Counted from the first letter of the stretch, positions 18,200 through 26,836 are shown. The stretch: DNA of 64,000 nucleotides from Vibrio gallaecicus (GCF_024347495.1 NZ_AP025490.1:62001-126000), one strand, 5' to 3'. Notes: a model not told the origin generated them from the letters alone. Translations and numbers: made by a program.

Positions 18200-20394
18200 A
18201 GCCTATCAATGTTCATATCGGACCGAACCAAGCGCATTTAGAAGCCGAAATTATAGACTTTCTTTCTGCTTTTGATGCTATAGATAACCTTATTTATACG
18301 GACTACAAAGCTCAGTGGCTACTTTCGGATATTCATGCTGAAAAGTGGGTTGTTAGAACATCAAAAACTAGAAAAAATAACAAAGAGCGACTCAAAAAAA
18401 CAGGAGAGATATACCGCTATACAGTGAGTGTTAACTGGAATAGACGTTTGCCTGACGGAACAACCCTCACGGATATAGTTAACCAGTCTTTCCTACATCA
18501 GTTACAAAAGTGGTTCTTTTTAATCATCGATGACCCTATTAATCAAGACAGAATGGCTTCAATATCCATTCAACATATGGGGTCAAGACTGTTAACCTTC
18601 GTGAGCTGGCTGTTCCTTCATAAAGACAAGTTTGATCCGAGCAAATTTGGCTTTTCTAAATTATCACAGTCAGATATCAAGCTGTTTTTAAAAGAAATTA
18701 TATCTGGTGGTTCATTCGGTGCCCTTCGCTTTGGTCATCGTGTAATGGCTGAGATCGGTCTACACTTAGATCATAACATTGACCCTTTGGCGTTAGATGA
18801 ACAAACGATAAAAGAAGGTATTTTGTTTTTTGAAAGTAACAAGTTATATCGAGAAAATAGTAATGGTAAAAAGGTGGTTGATAGACAAAATTTCTATAAA
18901 GGCACCTCGCTTTCTAAGCAAGATGCCTATGGGCATGCCGGAACTTTGTTCTTTAGGCAGTTCGAACCAGAGCTACTTGAGCAAAACAATCAGGTTTTAT
19001 TACCTGTAACTCAAAATACCGAATTCCCATCCCACCGAACCCCACTAATGAAAGATGTTAGAGGGAAAGTGTATACAGATACGGCAGCAGTAGCGATTGT
19101 TACGCTTTTCCGTAAAGGCTTTCAGTATTGGGAGATGTTTAAAACTTTTTTACCAAACCCCGATGGAATAAGGCTTGGGGAGTTTTCGACCTACATTTCT
19201 AGGGTATCTACACCCAAAAAACATACTCCTTGGATACCTTTGGAAACAAGTCTACTTACTCTTAATAAGTCTATCGATATGATAATTAATCATGCAGATA
19301 ACATCGTTCAGTTCTACGAGGCTTTGTTAACAGAACTTGATATTAAGGGGCACTTGGATAGAGGCAATAATTACAACTACAGAAAAACTGATGTATTGAA
19401 ATCCCTGCTACCCAGTGAAATAAAAGATGACTTTAATATTGTAAGTTTTTCTCGTCTTGATGAAGAGTTTAAAAAGTACTCACAGAATAAAAAGGACGAA
19501 GATCGAACAGGGTTGTCTTTTGTATGCCTCTTGGAGTTATTGAAAGCGTCTTGCTTTATTTTGATTGCGGGCTTAAAACCGATTCGCATGGAAGAAATTG
19601 TTCGCTTGCCATACAACTGTTTGTTTCACAAAGATGGTGATGGCTATTGGATGGTTCATTCTCTCATGAAGTCTGGAGTGAATGACCAGCTTCCTGAAAC
19701 AGCTAAACCGATTCCTAAGATTACAGCAAGAGCGATTCAGACTTTACAAAAACTCAATAAAATCACACAGAAGTTTGCTGATAAAGTGAGTAAGCGGGAG
19801 TCGGGTTACCTGCTTTATCAATTAAATACAGGTTCAGATAATAGAATGGGAAGTATCCTTGATTCAAATTCGATTATTGGAGCTCTGGAACGGTTTTGTG
19901 ATTACCACCAGACGACTGTCGATGAATTCGGTCGACGTTGGTATATTAATGTTCACGAAATGAGGAAAACATTTTTACTGACATTCTTTTGGTCTTTTAA
20001 ACATTCCTCAATCGATGCATGCCGATGGATCGCAGGTCATGCCAACTCAGAACATATCCTTTCTTATATTGAATCCAACAATCCAGGCTCTGAAATGACA
20101 GAGATAGAAGCTGATTATGCTCGTCAACAAGTCACCTACTTTCATGAACAAAGTTCTTTACTTGAAATGAAAAACACTGAGGAACTATATAGGCTTGTTT
20201 GTGAGCACTTTAAGGTTAAAGATTACACATCAATCCCTGAAGATGATCTTGCAGCTTACATAGCGCTTCGTTTGAGAAAAGGTAAGTTTTCGATTCTTTT
20301 CTATAGTATTGGTGAGTGTAATGGGTTGATTGAAAAGGCAAAAGTTGCTTTCCAAGTAACCAAAGTTGATGAGGAGGAAAGTAATGTTAAATAA
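18196..20394 (+). CDS. Large tyrosine recombinase (GmtZ-like?)
   Basis: This 732-residue protein has a complete tyrosine-recombinase signature in its C-terminal half: the first Arg in KPIRMEEIVRLP (about residue 463), HEMRKT as the HxxR box (about 586), and GHANSEHILSYIE with the His and the nucleophile Tyr (about 614-625). The roughly 430 residues before this should hold the core-binding and arm-binding domains. It overlaps the previous gene by four bases and the next by eleven, so expression is likely coupled. By size and position it could be the GmtZ integrase of gamma-mobile-trio elements. This assignment is from memory and needs an HMM search. Confidence 0.82.
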   Translation: MKPINVHIGPNQAHLEAEIIDFLSAFDAIDNLIYTDYKAQWLLSDIHAEKWVVRTSKTRKNNKERLKKTGEIYRYTVSVNWNRRLPDGTTLTDIVNQSFLHQLQKWFFLIIDDPINQDRMASISIQHMGSRLLTFVSWLFLHKDKFDPSKFGFSKLSQSDIKLFLKEIISGGSFGALRFGHRVMAEIGLHLDHNIDPLALDEQTIKEGILFFESNKLYRENSNGKKVVDRQNFYKGTSLSKQDAYGHAGTLFFRQFEPELLEQNNQVLLPVTQNTEFPSHRTPLMKDVRGKVYTDTAAVAIVTLFRKGFQYWEMFKTFLPNPDGIRLGEFSTYISRVSTPKKHTPWIPLETSLLTLNKSIDMIINHADNIVQFYEALLTELDIKGHLDRGNNYNYRKTDVLKSLLPSEIKDDFNIVSFSRLDEEFKKYSQNKKDEDRTGLSFVCLLELLKASCFILIAGLKPIRMEEIVRLPYNCLFHKDGDGYWMVHSLMKSGVNDQLPETAKPIPKITARAIQTLQKLNKITQKFADKVSKRESGYLLYQLNTGSDNRMGSILDSNSIIGALERFCDYHQTTVDEFGRRWYINVHEMRKTFLLTFFWSFKHSSIDACRWIAGHANSEHILSYIESNNPGSEMTEIEADYARQQVTYFHEQSSLLEMKNTEELYRLVCEHFKVKDYTSIPEDDLAAYIALRLRKGKFSILFYSIGECNGLIEKAKVAFQVTKVDEEESNVK

Positions 20395-20893
20395 AAAAGC
20401 TCAGTCAGTCATTAATCTATACAGTGAGATGAAAAAAGCCATCAATGACAACTCTAATACTTATACATGGCTAATCTCGAAATGTGATCGTCAAGAAAGC
20501 CTTGCCAATCTTAAGCGTAAGGGAAGAGGCATTGAAGGGATGTCTCTGAACTCCTTCAAGAAGTATTGTACAGACTATATTCAATGTGAAGGGAACCTCA
20601 ATGGTTATGAAGTCGTTGATAACCTTAGAAAGGAACTAATAAAAAAGCATAAAAATATCCCTTTAGAATCAAATAATGAAGGACCAAACCTGACGCCGAT
20701 AGAGGAGGCTAAACAACAGATAGATAACTTGCGACGTAACCAAGCTGTTTTGGTTAGAGCCTATAACGACCTAAATCGTTTAGTACTTGATTTGCTAGCT
20801 AGTTCGAATGGAAATGCTCTTGAATATAACAAGCATCAAAAGTTGTATGCAGATTATTTTGGAATAAAGAAAGAGGTTGATAATGAAAACTAA
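20384..20893 (+). CDS. Small accessory protein of the recombinase module (GmtX/TnpC-like?)
   Basis: This protein has about 169 residues from the ATG at 20384, chosen because GAGGAGG lies just upstream; the frame is open six codons further. The N-terminal half is basic and helical (NLKRKGRGIEGMSLNSFKKYC), and the region around residues 105-145 (EEAKQQIDNLRRNQAVLVRAYNDLNR) should be a coiled coil. This is the shape of TnpC of Tn554 and of DUF6262 or GmtX-type accessory proteins that sit among tyrosine recombinases and help set integration direction. It overlaps both neighbours. The function is inferred from position. Confidence 0.75.
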   Translation: MLNKKAQSVINLYSEMKKAINDNSNTYTWLISKCDRQESLANLKRKGRGIEGMSLNSFKKYCTDYIQCEGNLNGYEVVDNLRKELIKKHKNIPLESNNEGPNLTPIEEAKQQIDNLRRNQAVLVRAYNDLNRLVLDLLASSNGNALEYNKHQKLYADYFGIKKEVDNEN

Positions 20894-22379
20894 AAATCAA
20901 CTATACACTTTCATTCCTGATGTCGAGTTTCCTTCTGTTCTTCGTTTTGATGAGAGCTCAGGGGAGGTATTAACAAATAAAGATATGTCTAAAGGCATCT
21001 ATCTATTTCATTGGCCTGATGGAACAACTTGCTTTCCTATTGAAATGTATCTTGCACATTTGGTCTCAGAAGGCGGAGTAACTATCACCAAGGAAGATGG
21101 TGGAACAGTTGGAACATATGCATCATCCTTGTCTCATCTAGCCCGTTACTGTTATAAGAATAATGTTGAATTTTGGGAGCTAACAACTGCACATATCGAA
21201 GAGCTAGTTGGCGAGTTAGTTGCTGAAAAGAAAAAGGATGGGTTAACGCGAGCACGTAACAATGACACTATTAGGCTCATAATTCTTCCTAAATTTGTAG
21301 CCTTTATAAAGTGGTTTCAAACAGAACATTGCCCTACTCAATATCTGATTGGCGTCGATGTGCCTAAAAAAAGATACCAAATTAAGCTTAAAGTCGTTCA
21401 AAAAAGAGGTAGGAATGGGCGGAACTTTGGGCCGTCAGAAGTGTTTCCTACACGTTTGCCTACATCTGCAACTAAGTCCAAAGCACCAATTGCAGCTTCG
21501 GTTATTAAGAGGTTATGGGATACATTGAATGACACTAGAGAGGAAATGCAGCTCAATAGTCGTTTGTCCCAGAAGTTTGATGAGGAGGATCAAAAGGAAC
21601 ATCTCGACTATATGTATCACAGAAGGCGCATTCAACTTGAGTTGCTTGAAGCTACAGGGCTTAGGCCAAAAGAACTGGTTCGCATCCCCTATAGTTTAAA
21701 TGTAGAACACATTGAAGGTGCAAGGCTTGAAATTCCTACATACAAACGTGAAGAGGCACGATTTCGCGTAATTCCTCTAGAACGTAGTGTTGCGATGAGG
21801 CTTGAATTATTCATGTCTCTTCATCGTCAGAATCTCATAAAACGTCTGCTGAAGTATGAGCTAATATCTAGTGAGTCTGAGATAGATGATGTCATTTATC
21901 TTAATCCAGAAACTGGTAAGTCAGTCAAGCAATCAGCAGCTTATATGGACTTCAGAAGGTTAAGCAAGCGTGCAAACATCGAGACAAAAACTTGTCAAAG
22001 TATGTTTAGGCATCGCTTTATTACCAATATGGTTAAACTACATCTAGTTTCTTTCATGGACAAGAGTCCATTGAAAAATTCACATAACTTCAACGATAAA
22101 GACTATGAAACAATTCTAAAAAAGGTAGCTACCTTTACAGACCATAAGGACCCCAAAAGCTTAAATGAGTATATTGATTTAGCATGGGAAGAGCTCGATG
22201 TATTTGAATATGCTTATGAAGTCAAAAACTTACATAATCGTTTTAATGCAATATCGAAACTGGTGAGTGATGCTCGAGCACAGATAAAGGAGCTAAATTG
22301 TAGTGAGGCTGATTTAGAACCTATAATAGAAAACTTGAATGCGATTGAAGAAGAGTCGAACCTTCTAGTTGATAAGTGA
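20883..22379 (+). CDS. Tyrosine recombinase (GmtY-like?)
   Basis: This protein has 498 residues from the ATG at 20883 (AAGAGG upstream). Catalytic features are Arg in ATGLRPKELVRIP (about residue 261), MFRHRFITNM (about 374-383, where the first His of HxxR is Ser), and DHKDPKSLNEYIDLA (about 420-433) with the second His and the probable nucleophile Tyr. The N-terminal 100-160 residues look like a SAM-like core-binding domain (GTYASSLSHLARYC). It ends the recombination operon. In size it suits GmtY of gamma-mobile-trio elements. Together with the 732-residue protein it is the best candidate for the strand-exchange enzyme. Confidence 0.82.
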   Translation: MKTKNQLYTFIPDVEFPSVLRFDESSGEVLTNKDMSKGIYLFHWPDGTTCFPIEMYLAHLVSEGGVTITKEDGGTVGTYASSLSHLARYCYKNNVEFWELTTAHIEELVGELVAEKKKDGLTRARNNDTIRLIILPKFVAFIKWFQTEHCPTQYLIGVDVPKKRYQIKLKVVQKRGRNGRNFGPSEVFPTRLPTSATKSKAPIAASVIKRLWDTLNDTREEMQLNSRLSQKFDEEDQKEHLDYMYHRRRIQLELLEATGLRPKELVRIPYSLNVEHIEGARLEIPTYKREEARFRVIPLERSVAMRLELFMSLHRQNLIKRLLKYELISSESEIDDVIYLNPETGKSVKQSAAYMDFRRLSKRANIETKTCQSMFRHRFITNMVKLHLVSFMDKSPLKNSHNFNDKDYETILKKVATFTDHKDPKSLNEYIDLAWEELDVFEYAYEVKNLHNRFNAISKLVSDARAQIKELNCSEADLEPIIENLNAIEEESNLLVDK

Positions 22380-22482
22380 CTAGGTGTGTTGATTCCTGCG
22401 TGAGCTTGTTGCTGGTGAATGCCTTTTTCCGTACTATGTCGCTCTTTTATTTATCACTTCATAGCCCTGAGAGTCTTATTTC

Positions 22483-23679
22483 ATGTCAGCTATTCAGTCA
22501 GATGTTATTGTTATTGGAGCAGGCGCTGCCGGTTTAATGTGCGCAGCTAGTGCAGGCCAACGCGGGCGTTCAGTTCTTGTGCTTGATCATGGTAAGCGGC
22601 CTGGTCGTAAGATTCTTATTGCTGGAGGTGGGCGTTGTAACTTTACCAACTATGATGTCACAGCAAAAAACTTTTTAAGTCAAAACCCCCACTTTGTTAA
22701 ATCTGCACTGGCTCAATATACCAATTGGGATTTCATTTCGATGATCTACAAGCATGGTATTGAGTTTGAAGAGCGTGATCATGGGCAATTGTTTTGTGTT
22801 AATGATCATGACTCGAAAGATATCGTAAAAATGCTAATTAATGAGTGTGATGAAACTGGTAATGTGAAATATAAGTACCAATGTGAAATTACTTCAATTG
22901 AACGTGTAGCAGATAACCATTTTAAAGTAGAGACTTCCAATGGAATTTTTAATTGTAAGTCTTTGGTTGTCGCAACGGGTGGACTTTCAATGCCACGTTT
23001 AGGGGCAACCCCTTTGGGCTGGAAAGTCGCTGAACAGTTTGGTTTAGGGGTTGTTTCTCCTCAAGCAGCCTTGGTACCGTTTACATTAGATGGTCGAGAA
23101 AAAGGGTTAACAGAATTAACTGGAACTGCTCTCCCTGTCCGAATTAGCTGCAACAATCAAGAGTTCCTAGAAGCTCTTTTATTTACTCACCGAGGTATCT
23201 CTGGCCCATCAGTATTGCAAATTTCTTCGTATTGGAACTCTGGCGATGTAGTTCAAGTTGATTGGCTACCTAGTTTGAACGCTATTGAACTGATTGAAAA
23301 AGCTGCAGCAAACAACCCAGCACAAGAGGTTAAAACAACGCTGTCTAAAGTATTACCTAAACGCCTTGTCGAGTATTTTATCGAACTTAATGTGTTTGAA
23401 AATAAACCACTTCGCCAATTGAATAAACGAGAGATAGAGAATATTAGCTCTGCTCTTCACTCTTGGGAAATTAAACCTAATGGGACGGAAGGGTATAGAA
23501 CAGCAGAAGCGACCATTGGTGGTGTTGACACCAATTATTTATCGTCTAAAACAATGGAAGCTAGAGATATACCAGGGCTTTACTTTATTGGTGAGTGTGT
23601 TGATGTGACAGGTCACCTTGGAGGGTTTAACTTCCAATGGGCTTGGTCGTCTGGTTGGGTCGCAGGCCAAAACGCATAA
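22483..23679 (+). CDS. yhiN: Intact island-borne YhiN-family flavoprotein (rescue copy)
   Basis: This 398-residue protein is a full-length homologue of the host gene that the island disrupts. It has the FAD site VIVIGAGAAGLMCA, GGGRCNFTNYDV, and the C-terminal GLYFIGECVDVTGHLGGFNFQW that the split host gene has lost. By eye it agrees with the host gene at roughly 60-65 per cent of residues, so it is an orthologue from another lineage and not a duplicate made on insertion. At the insertion site it encodes the same RTAE, but the core reads AACAGCA instead of AACGGCA. It has its own upstream gap of about 100 bp and ends three bases before the convergent XRE gene. Its likely role is to restore YhiN function after integration. 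The enzymatic substrate of the family is uncertain. Confidence 0.93.
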   Translation: MSAIQSDVIVIGAGAAGLMCAASAGQRGRSVLVLDHGKRPGRKILIAGGGRCNFTNYDVTAKNFLSQNPHFVKSALAQYTNWDFISMIYKHGIEFEERDHGQLFCVNDHDSKDIVKMLINECDETGNVKYKYQCEITSIERVADNHFKVETSNGIFNCKSLVVATGGLSMPRLGATPLGWKVAEQFGLGVVSPQAALVPFTLDGREKGLTELTGTALPVRISCNNQEFLEALLFTHRGISGPSVLQISSYWNSGDVVQVDWLPSLNAIELIEKAAANNPAQEVKTTLSKVLPKRLVEYFIELNVFENKPLRQLNKREIENISSALHSWEIKPNGTEGYRTAEATIGGVDTNYLSSKTMEARDIPGLYFIGECVDVTGHLGGFNFQWAWSSGWVAGQNA

Positions 23680-23682
23680 GAC

Positions 23683-24009
23683 TTATCTACTTTCAATATC
23701 TTGAATATTTTCACCTATAAGGTTGATGAGCTTCTGCTTTTCAGCCTTACTCATTTTTGCTATCAGGCAAACTAGTTCTGCCGAGCTTTCATCCTCACAA
23801 AAAAAGTAGTTTAAAGGTACGCCAAGTTCGTCAGCCATTTTCTTTAATGTACTGATATCTGGAGTGTGTTTCCCTTTTTCATACTGATTCATTCGCGCAC
23901 TAGCCGAACTTTCATCGATACCAATACGCATCCCCAATTCTTTTTGGGAGATCTTTGCTTTTTTGCGAACTTCTTTGAGCCGCACAGGAATAGGGTTGTC
24001 GATCGACAT
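23683..24009 (-). CDS. XRE-family repressor
   Basis: This 108-residue protein carries a Cro/CI-type helix-turn-helix at about residues 8-65 (VRLKEVRKKAKISQKELGMRI, then MNQYEKGKHTPDISTLKKMA). A short C-terminal helical tail is probably for dimerisation (SKAEKQKLINLIGE). It is divergent from the winged-helix/helicase pair, and the 104-bp gap holds two matching palindromic operators. It is therefore the likely repressor of that pair and of itself. It has no protease or ligand domain, so how repression would be lifted is not visible. Confidence 0.9.
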   Translation of the reverse strand: MSIDNPIPVRLKEVRKKAKISQKELGMRIGIDESSASARMNQYEKGKHTPDISTLKKMADELGVPLNYFFCEDESSAELVCLIAKMSKAEKQKLINLIGENIQDIESR

Positions 24010-24038
24010 TTAGAATTCATATTAATAGGCTCTATGTA

Positions 24039-24089
24039 ACTAAGATTTTCTTAGTTTTACTGATTTCTGTATACTAAGCAATCCTTAGT
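24039..24089. promoter_or_regulatory. Two operators ACTAAG-N5-CTTAGT in the divergent promoter region
   Basis: Two palindromes with the same half sites stand at 24039-24055 (spacer ATTTT) and 24073-24089 (spacer CAATC). Their centres are 34 bp apart, about three helical turns. A TATACT candidate -10 (24070-24075) for the rightward helicase pair overlaps the second site, and a leftward -35/-10 region for the XRE gene would touch the first. This is a standard layout for an autoregulated XRE switch. Confidence 0.85.
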
Positions 24090-24113
24090 ATTTTTGAATG
24101 GTGTAGGCAGTAA

Positions 24114-24644
24114 GTGAAACGTTCTACTAGAATCAGTGCGGTAATGTTTAAGCTGTTGATTGAAAAAAGAATAGATGGTTTTTCTGTTATAGAGGCAAGG
24201 GATGCTTCATTAAATGATGGGGATGGTACACAAAACCTTGATGAAGCTCGGAAGAAGGTTTATCGGCAAATATGGCAATACCAACAAAGGGGTTGGCTGC
24301 GCAGTGAAGGAGAAGGAAGAAACAAAAGATACTTTCAAACTGAGCAATTTATGGAGCTTGAAGCCGCGCCTCGAAGAAAAGTTGAACGAGAAGCTTCTAC
24401 AAAACAGACTACACCGGATTATTCCGTGTTATTTCGAGAGAGTAACGAATACAAAGGTGAATTGGAGCTCGTTCTTGGTGAAATAGATGAATATCAATCA
24501 TTAAGGTGTCGGTTTCCTGAACTCGAGAGCCAATTAATGCCATTGTTACAACATGCAAGAGAACGCTCTGCGCACTTGCTTGGAAAGATGAATGGATTAG
24601 ACAATGTTCTTAAAGCTCTTTCAGAGGGCAGCCACTCGTGTTGA
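24114..24644 (+). CDS. Winged-helix/coiled-coil partner of the adjacent helicase
   Basis: This 176-residue protein starts at GTG 24114, 25 bp past the second XRE operator. The first 80 residues look like a winged helix: ARKKVYRQIWQYQQRGWLRSEGEGRNKRYF has the recognition-helix and wing pattern. Residues about 110-165 are a predicted coiled coil (GELELVLGEIDEYQSL, QLMPLLQHARERSAHLLG). I do not know the family. It overlaps the helicase gene by seven bases, so the two are translationally coupled and probably act together on DNA. Confidence 0.75.
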   Translation: MKRSTRISAVMFKLLIEKRIDGFSVIEARDASLNDGDGTQNLDEARKKVYRQIWQYQQRGWLRSEGEGRNKRYFQTEQFMELEAAPRRKVEREASTKQTTPDYSVLFRESNEYKGELELVLGEIDEYQSLRCRFPELESQLMPLLQHARERSAHLLGKMNGLDNVLKALSEGSHSC

Positions 24645-26017
24645 GGCAATGGCAGGTTGAATGTTCTGAAAATGCGTTGCAGAAATTTAGAGGAAACCGA
24701 CAACACTTCTTTTGCCAAGCAACACCAGGCTCTGGAAAAACGGTGCTCGCTGCAACTGTCGCATCAAGATTGCTTAATGATGATATGGTCGATCTCGTAT
24801 TGTGTTTTTCCCCATCTTTAACGGTTTCTGAGGGAATTAAAAAAACCTTTTCTCAGACTCTCAATTGCACTTTTAACGGTGGTCTAGGTTCTATTGGGCA
24901 GTCGTTAACATATCAATCCATTCAATTCCTTAACGATGAGTTTTGGGAGACGTTACGTAATCATCGAGTGTTTGTTGTATTTGATGAGATCCACCATTGT
25001 TCTGGGACTGAGCTTGAAAATGCGAACGTCTGGGGGCAGCAAGTACTCACTAAGATTCAGGGACTAGCGACCTATACTCTTGCGATGTCGGGGACTCCGT
25101 GGCGCTCTGACTCTTTACCTATTGTTATGGGTGAATACAGTGACCCAGACGGACAGCTCCTTGTCGACTTCCAGTACACCCTTAAACAGGCTATTGATGA
25201 TGGTGTCTGTAGAGCACCTAATATTGTATTAGTTGATAATGAGCAATTGTCTGTCTGTAGTAGCGAAAAAGTGGAGTCATTTTCATCGATCTTAGAGATG
25301 CTTAAACAGACGAAAGCGTCTTATCAGAGTGTGATACATAACCAAGAAGCGATGGAGTATTTACTCGGTTTAGGATGTGATCGGCTAGCAAAAATACGTA
25401 TTGACTCTTCCAATGCCGGTGGATTAGCTGTTGCTGCGTCGGTTCAACATGCTCAAGCTATCAAAGATATACTTTCTTTAAAGTTTGGCCAAACCGTTTC
25501 AATTGTCACTTATAGGCATGAAGAACCACTCGCAGAAATAGACCGTTATCGACAAGGTGACTCTCAATGGATTGTTAGTGTCGGAATGATAAGTGAGGGG
25601 ACAGACATACCTAGACTCCAAGTGTGCTGCCATATGAGTTCTGTCAAAACGGAATTATATTTCAGACAAGTACTAGGACGTATTCTTCGTATAGACTCTT
25701 CCATGGCTAGGCAAGCATGGCTATTTACGTTTGCGGAACAAAACCTCATTCAGTTTGCAGAGCGAATTGAAGATGATATTCCAGAATCTTGTATCTATGT
25801 GAATATGGGAAAACCAATGGAGACAGAGCTAGTTAATCGACAGAATAATTTAACTGCTAAGCTTTCGAGAGAGCCTCTAAATAGTATCGACGCAACAGTA
25901 TCCTGGGAAAGCCGTACCGGCAATTCAAACAACCTTTACGGGACACTAGGGACGTTTGATGAATTGCGGCTTGGTGCTTTTAAACAGAGAGTGATTTCGG
26001 CTTTTACCTCTATGTGA
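24638..26017 (+). CDS. Superfamily 2 DEAD/DEAH-type helicase
   Basis: This 459-residue protein starts at GTG 24638. The N-terminal half has Walker A TPGSGKT (about residues 29-35) and Walker B FDEIHH (about 115-120), then motif III-like MSGTPWRS. The C-terminal half has VGMISEGTDIPRLQ and RQVLGRILR, the motifs V and VI of SF2 helicases. No nuclease domain is visible. The type is that of short restriction-like or DinG-unrelated SF2 translocases found in defence islands. It forms an operon with the winged-helix gene under the XRE switch. A role in phage or plasmid defence is suggested by the location only. Confidence 0.85.
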   Translation: MLRQWQVECSENALQKFRGNRQHFFCQATPGSGKTVLAATVASRLLNDDMVDLVLCFSPSLTVSEGIKKTFSQTLNCTFNGGLGSIGQSLTYQSIQFLNDEFWETLRNHRVFVVFDEIHHCSGTELENANVWGQQVLTKIQGLATYTLAMSGTPWRSDSLPIVMGEYSDPDGQLLVDFQYTLKQAIDDGVCRAPNIVLVDNEQLSVCSSEKVESFSSILEMLKQTKASYQSVIHNQEAMEYLLGLGCDRLAKIRIDSSNAGGLAVAASVQHAQAIKDILSLKFGQTVSIVTYRHEEPLAEIDRYRQGDSQWIVSVGMISEGTDIPRLQVCCHMSSVKTELYFRQVLGRILRIDSSMARQAWLFTFAEQNLIQFAERIEDDIPESCIYVNMGKPMETELVNRQNNLTAKLSREPLNSIDATVSWESRTGNSNNLYGTLGTFDELRLGAFKQRVISAFTSM

Positions 26018-26089
26018 ACGGGGTCGCATGGGCTAGGTTGATTAATTATAGGTGCGTAGAGGTGACGAAATGAACTACTTTGCAGAGGA

Positions 26090-26119
26090 CCCCTTCTAGG
26101 TAATGTAAACCTGGAGGGG
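26090..26119 (+). promoter_or_regulatory. Hairpin that buries the ribosome site of the next gene
   Basis: CCCCTTCTAGGT (26090-26101) can pair with ACCTGGAGGGG (26109-26119) around a short AT-rich loop. The right arm contains the Shine-Dalgarno GGAGGGG directly before the ATG at 26122. There is no T-run, so it is not a simple terminator. The structure should repress translation unless it is opened. Confidence 0.6.
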
Positions 26120-26121
26120 AA

Positions 26122-26409
26122 ATGAAAAAACTGAAACAGCAGTACCGAAAACGTATTAAATGCCAGCGTCAATATCTTTGGGGTTTTTATCCCAGCATTC
26201 GCAGTGGAACCCACAAGCACTTTTCAACAAAACAGGAAAAGGGCTATTACTTTCTTCACATGATTGAGTGCAGAGGGTACCCGATTAAATTACGCGCTGC
26301 GCGAGGAAGAGCTTTGGCTAGCCCGTGGGATGACTATCCAGCGTATGTGCATGACCTAGCAAAAAGTTGGAAGCATAATTCAAAACGACGTTATCAGTAC
26401 TATAAGTAA
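26122..26409 (+). CDS. Small basic hypothetical protein
   Basis: This 95-residue protein is rich in Lys, Arg, Tyr and His (MKKLKQQYRKRIKCQRQYLWG at the start, KSWKHNSKRRYQYYK at the end) and has no transmembrane segment. I do not recognise it. A strong Shine-Dalgarno supports translation, though it sits in a hairpin. It follows the helicase gene by 104 bp on the same strand and is closed by a stem-loop at 26461. The charge suggests nucleic-acid binding, which is only inference. Confidence 0.6.
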   Translation: MKKLKQQYRKRIKCQRQYLWGFYPSIRSGTHKHFSTKQEKGYYFLHMIECRGYPIKLRAARGRALASPWDDYPAYVHDLAKSWKHNSKRRYQYYK

Positions 26410-26460
26410 GCTTAACGATGGCGTAGGGGCTTTTCTTTTTCCGAATGCCAGAAACGACAA

Positions 26461-26482
26461 GAGCCACTAATTGTAGTGGCTC
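26461..26482 (+). terminator. Stem-loop, probable terminator
   Basis: A perfect 8-bp stem GAGCCACT/AGTGGCTC has a six-base loop. The T-run after it is poor (TATTAC), so termination may be inefficient. Confidence 0.5.
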
Positions 26483-26836
26483 TATTACGCGCAACCTGTG
26501 GTCAATACTCTATAAGCGAAAGAGGGTTGGGCTATCGTATGTCCTCGGTGGTCTGCTTTGCAATTAAGCCAAGTTCAATTCGAGACCATTACTTCTGATC
26601 AGACAGTAAGTAGTAACTCCAAGAAAAAGCAGGGATACCCGAGGCTCTCAACGTTAGGTTAAAGCTAAGAACCGAATGTGGCAAGTTTACTTATGCCTCA
26701 AAACTTATCGGAACGGCCTCAAAATTCGCTACTTGAATTTAGGTCTACTCGATTTAAGAATTGTTAGGTGTATTGTATGATATGCGTTTAGTTTTACTGT
26801 AAGATACAACCAACTGATAATAGGAAGGAAAACATT
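26483..26836. other. Non-coding gap before the Panacea gene
   Basis: No convincing reading frame on either strand. GTTAGGT, which fits the attC core GTTRRRY, occurs near 26661 and again near 26764, but no folded partner arm is evident, so no attC site is called. The stretch from about 26540 to 26620 shows diffuse similarity to part of the other long gap at about 28910-28985. Confidence 0.5.

Noticed and set aside
26655-26770. attC sites at the GTTAGGT motifs before the Panacea gene
   Set aside because: The 7-base core alone is common, and I could find no matching left arm or folded structure.
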